This document shows positions 59,995-64,000 of a DNA stretch of 64,000 nucleotides, piece after piece; the stretch's first letter is position 1, and each line of letters begins with the position of its first letter. A program made the position numbers and the translations under genes. The notes beneath the pieces were generated by a model that ran no database searches, was not told the origin of the DNA, and worked only from the letters and a program-made list of their open reading frames with translations. This DNA is from Paramacrobiotus metropolitanus. Taxonomy: Eukaryota > Tardigrada > Eutardigrada > Parachela > Macrobiotidae. The stretch is taken from positions 124,001 to 188,000 of the forward strand of contig NW_026570261.1 in the NCBI RefSeq assembly GCF_019649055.1, in the 5' to 3' direction.

Positions 59995-61180
59995 TCAGAC
60001 ATGAAATAGTTCGTTAATGCCGTAAATCGCCAGTCGGCTCAGTGCGGATACATCCAGCAGCCGCAAGTCCACCTGGTCCCACAAACACAGTGTCCCGCTC
60101 TCGTCGAAGCCGCTAAACCTACGGTACAACGCATAACAGATTTAAGCCTGATTTTAGTCGTATTACGCTACTACAACGCTCCTGTACGGTCGTTCCTGAG
60201 CACCATTGCGGATTGCAACTGTAGAGCTGTAACGTCAATATCGGCTGAATCTGAGCCTCATCTGTCACCAAGCCGAACAAAATTCCCAAGAGTAAGTACG
60301 TCTGTACGTAAATGATTTAACTCAGACAGTTCCTACTTCCAGCATTGGCTGGTTTATTAAGTAAATTTGCGTTGAAATAGCAATTACCGCAAGCGGCTGC
60401 GAATGCCCGTTTACTTACACACAGATGTAATTGAAGATAGACTTCCATTCCTCCGGATAGGCCAGCGTGCGTACCCAACGAGCGTGGACTGCCGAGACCT
60501 TTGCCAGCATGCCCTCCGTAACCGGCGGGAAGTTGTCGTTCAGAGCGTGCATAAAACGCGCGGACATGCGTGTCCGGCGTTCACTGCAACGCATAAGCAA
60601 CCGCGGAATGGTGATCTGTAGCTTGTCAATGCCCAGAGCGCGCGAGTCCACCGTCAAGTGCTGCATCATTTCTTCCTCCTGTGCACGCAAAAGAGGCTCG
60701 GCCGGGTGAGGCGGGTTATACAGATCGCACTCGAACACGTAATGCATCATGGGGCCAAACAAGTCGCCGACGGTCCACTTGTATAGCACAATGGCGTCCA
60801 CTATGTCTTTGTACATCAAGGCATCGAGCGCGGCCCGGTGTTTTAAAGATGCGCCGACGTATAGTCGAATGGGTTGCGGTTTCATGCTGGTGTGGTCTTT
60901 GAAGACCAGATAAGGCAGCTGGAATTTGGTTCGCAGTCGGATGTCGTCCAGCATGCTGAACAAGAAACTGATGTCGTCGGGCGGGAGGAATTTCAGCACG
61001 CTCAAACTGATGGTGTGTGGGGTGATGGAACGGCTGAGAAGAGTGGCGGCTTTGCAGCAGTTATTGCTGTCTGATTTGAGCTGCCAAACAGCTTTCAAAG
61101 CTGATACTGACGTGTTGCTCCATGCGGACGTCGCTCAGCAGCAGATCCCACAAAGCACAGGCCCTGTCGCACGGTGTATA
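59995..61180 (-). pseudogene. Two-exon gene of an unrecognised family, 5' truncated and frame-broken
   Basis: Main exon from about 61098 to 60419 encodes ITPHTISLSVLKFLPPDDIS, KWTVGDLFGPMMHYVFECDL and WVRTLAYPEEWKSIFNYICV. A GTAAGT donor at 60418 and an acceptor before 60118 join in phase to FSGFDESGTLCLWDQVDLRL, then SALSRLAIYGINELFHV and a TGA at 59995-59997. Upstream, ALWDLLLSDVRMEQHVSISF precedes a one-base shift near 61085. The 5' end abuts a dispersed repeat. Style resembles lineage-specific F-box or LRR-like expansions, but no domain is recognisable; the function is unknown. Confidence 0.6.
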
Positions 61181-61194
61181 ACGCTAAATTAAAG

Positions 61195-61770
61195 GTCCTA
61201 AACCAGCTTAAACAGGCTTAGAATAGTTACTGTAGAAGTCAGGGCATGCTATAACGGTTTCCTATTGTTAGCCGATTATCGGTTAAATCACTTAAATGCC
61301 TTGGCTTATGTACAAGCATATTTCTAAAAATTACTGACACGTCATACGCAAGATAAAACGAAGCTTTATCATTTACAAACGGCGCTTTACTTTCTGATAT
61401 ATACAAAACAATCCTAAAATTACTGCCAGGGTATACGCAATAAAAAGTTGCACAGTTTGTACAGCCTTACGTAGGAGTAACAAGAAGTAGCCGCTGCGGT
61501 GGGGCACTGCCTAAGCGTAAAATGACAAAACGGAGAACAACATCGCGGTGCCTATATTTGTACGCAGTCGGTATAAAGTGTGCAGTACGCGAATTCTGTA
61601 TGCAATTATTACTGCTGCATTTCCCGCAGTGCACCATCGCAAAAAAATTGCCGCAGTAATTGAATTTGTCACTTCTGCGAGAGATTAATACAAATGAAAT
61701 GATTAATACAAATGAAAATTTCCCTAAAATGCCATCTGTTTTACAATCCGATACCGGGGGGACAGGTACT
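61195..61770 (+). repeat. Dispersed repeat parts A and B, uninterrupted copy
   Basis: Part A (61195-61450) matches 54597-54845 and part B (61450-61770) matches 58855-59110, in the same order and orientation. This is the empty-site equivalent of the insertion at 54852-58834. Confidence 0.75.
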
Positions 61771-62367
61771 CGAAAACAGACTTGCGAAGCGTCCACAGTT
61801 GCAGAATCTTCTCGGCCATGTTTGTCCAGTTTTATTTTCTTTTTCAAGCACCAAATTTTGGTGAGAAATGTGCAAACAGCAAGTACGGCGAAGGAAAAAT
61901 CTGTTATGGAACGCAAAGTTCCATCCAGCTGTAACGAAACTGTCAAAAACACGTGTTGGCTGTTGAGACAGTGATGGGGTGGTCGGTTTAGCATTAGAGG
62001 GTCCTTAGCATTTTCCATAGACTTTGTGTGTTGAAGTTTGTGAAAGTTTTCTTTCAAACTTGCTGTTTTTTTCAGAAACTGGTTGGTGATGGCAAATCTA
62101 AACTTTAAGGGCTCTAGAATGATACATAGTGACGGCAGTTTAGATCAGTGCGTTGAGCTGACGGACTCAACAAGCACTAAGGTTTACGCGATTTTTATAC
62201 AGACATAATTATAGCATACATATAAAAATATGATTATAATTATACATAGGCATTGAGCAATGTTTTGGCAGACATCAGATTTTACGTGAATCGGGCTTTA
62301 TTTTAAAAATTGTCAAATTTTATTCTGTAACGCAGTGTATTGTAACCTGTATGGTTTTTACGTTGAT
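61771..62367. other. Intergenic, no gene
   Basis: Short frames only. Confidence 0.35.
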
Positions 62368-64000
62368 CTAGAATGGAATAGAGCCGGAAATGACGAGAAG
62401 CCGGCTTCGATCTGCTTGACATATGTATCCACGTCTGCTACCGGCGCTGCACCACGCACTGTTCCAGTAACCGTCCGGATATATTTCAGCGCAGTTCTCG
62501 GAAGAAGCATAATTCGGCTCTCCTGAACCAAACAAATACAGAATATTTGATATTGACCATATGTGGCCGTGTATGATAAGCATTAATAACATCTTGACAA
62601 ACAAACCAGAATGCAGTTACTGCTGTTTTACTTTAGTACTGTACATACGAGCCGATTACTGTACTGTACCTGCATTACACGCCAATGACAAAAATTGCAT
62701 GTACTTACCGAAAGCCCAGTGGGCATATATGAGATGCGTCAGGTTGTAGTCGCTGTCAACCCATCTCCATGTGTACTCCGAAGCTTGAGGACCTGCGTAA
62801 TCATTGCGCAGACCCAGCCACAAACCCGCAAATCCGGAATACTGCGCATACGACTGTACACACTGTTGTTCTACGTCAGAGTTAATTGATGCTAAATCCC
62901 CGCCCAGTGCAGCACAAGTGGCGTGAGCACCGTCAAATGTCAACTTTTGACTTTCATCTGTCTGGTCGTTGTGCAAATTTATGGTGCTGATAAGGTAGCA
63001 TCGATCGGCGCACTCGTGTGGAAACCCATGCGGGCAAACAACATTTAGCGGTTTTGTAGGGGGCACCCGTTGGCACGGCACTAAAGGTAAAGGAAAAAAA
63101 ATTTGTGGAAGGCAGAATGGTCCACACCATAATAATTGTGGCTGTGAAAATGCAGCCTTATACGCATAATTTAATCTACCAGCAACGAGATAGCTTGTAC
63201 AGCTGCATAGCTAATATGCGAGCATTTTCAGTAAAACACTACTACTGTATTAATCCATAATTTTGTATACCTGTTCTGCAATCTGCACGCACATTTATGT
63301 ATCACTCAAAATGAGCGCTATTACATCAGCGACTCTCTTTGCCTTTTGTTTCCGTCTATCCTAATGTTAACTGTTGAGCTGATGAGAATCGCTGCGGCTC
63401 TGTCAGTCAGAACTTCGAAAGAAGACAGTTTTCTGCTTAATGTTTATACTGTGGTTCCGGTTTTGTATAATCAAACAGTAAACCTCTGGAAATTTCCAAA
63501 GCATTTAGGTTTGGGTTATTTCTGTTAGACTGTGTAATGTGGTTGTACCTATCGGAAGTCGGAAGATGTAACACGTCACAGGTGCAACACTTACTGAGTC
63601 TAGTACGTAGTCTCAATCTACTGGCTGCGTATAGCTGGTAATCGAGTGCGACTTCCGCATAGCAGTCAACACTCACCAAAACGGCGCTCGCACACTGCGA
63701 ATCGAGTGTCTTTGCTAATACATGAGCGGGCCTGCCAGCGTCCGTCAACGTTGATCCTCACACACTGATTCGAATTTTCGTATCCTACCAGACTGTCGAG
63801 GTTAGCGAAGTAGGTGGGGCATCGGTAGTGCCATGAGTAATGTCCGTGCTCTTCCCGCATACCCATCCACGCTTGTGCATTGAATCCTGGGCGGTGTAGT
63901 CGGCCAGCGACATTTAGTAGCGTAGCGACAAACGCGTTTTCATATACATCCATGATGGTGGCCAGACCGCCACCACCGTGCCAATAATTTTCTGTCGGAG
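62368..64000 (-). CDS. Multi-C-type-lectin-domain protein, 3' part (cut by right edge)
   Basis: Exons: 64000 (open) to 63677, 63080-62709 and 62522-62368, joined in phase at GTGAGT and GTAAGT donors, ending at TAG 62368-62370. The first exon holds the end of one CTLD: GGLATIMDVYENAFVATLLN, AWMGMREEHGHYSWHY and a cysteine-bearing C-terminus (RFAVCERRF), with no EPN-type motif. The next two exons hold a complete CTLD: CYLI..., LGGDLASINSDVEQQCVQSY, LWLGLRNDY, WRWVDSDYN, then HWAFGEPN split by the intron, ENCAEIYPDGYWNSAWC and YICQ. GEPN and WNS resemble the mannose-type calcium and sugar site (EPN, WND). The protein is probably secreted or membrane-anchored; its start is outside. No TM follows the last CTLD. 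Confidence 0.88.

Noticed and set aside
61467-62057. 196-codon minus-strand frame
   Set aside because: It overlaps dispersed repeat part B and has no recognisable features.

Overview
This window is animal nuclear DNA: genes have short GT-AG introns (about 60 to 700 bp, one of 2.1 kb) and encode metazoan proteins (DAZAP2, a PPP1R14 phosphatase inhibitor, sialate O-acetylesterase, rhodopsin-like receptors, a multi-C-type-lectin protein). Many transposons and decaying gene copies are interspersed. I lean towards a small ecdysozoan, possibly a tardigrade, from gene style alone; nothing here proves the phylum.

Region by region. 1-11.1 kb is occupied by Ty3/Gypsy-like retroelement sequence: a plus-strand pol copy cut by the left edge and a minus-strand copy lacking RT, RNase H and most of integrase, facing tail to tail. 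Downstream of the minus-strand pol lie three unfamiliar ORFs (a spliced RG-rich protein, an acidic 70-codon exon, a 478-aa helical protein). The whole block is full of short near-perfect hairpins. 11.1-13.4 kb holds nested inverted-repeat elements and a degenerate satellite. 13.4-25.4 kb is almost gene-free apart from a PPP1R14-like gene at 18 kb with a one-base frame break.

25.4-41 kb carries a family of secreted cysteine-rich proteins (two intact, two broken, one with its head inverted), a six-exon SIAE gene whose nucleophile serine is replaced, a broken receptor gene, a pair of 332/333-bp MITEs and a long fold-back. 41.6-42.7 kb is DAZAP2 on the minus strand. 43.6-53.1 kb is a cluster of orphan rhodopsin-like receptors with one intact member and four decayed ones. 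53.8 kb has a small secreted protein. 54.6-59.1 kb is a composite insertion containing a dead non-LTR retrotransposon, itself split by a fold-back. 60-61.2 kb is a broken two-exon gene of an unrecognised family. The right edge cuts a minus-strand gene with at least two C-type lectin domains.

The most unusual signals are the hairpin density confined to the first 11 kb, the unusual gene order of that retroelement, and an extra integrase-type H2C2 zinc finger between its protease and RT. Exon boundaries were fitted by eye from GT/AG sites, reading phase and family knowledge; no alignment or search was run.
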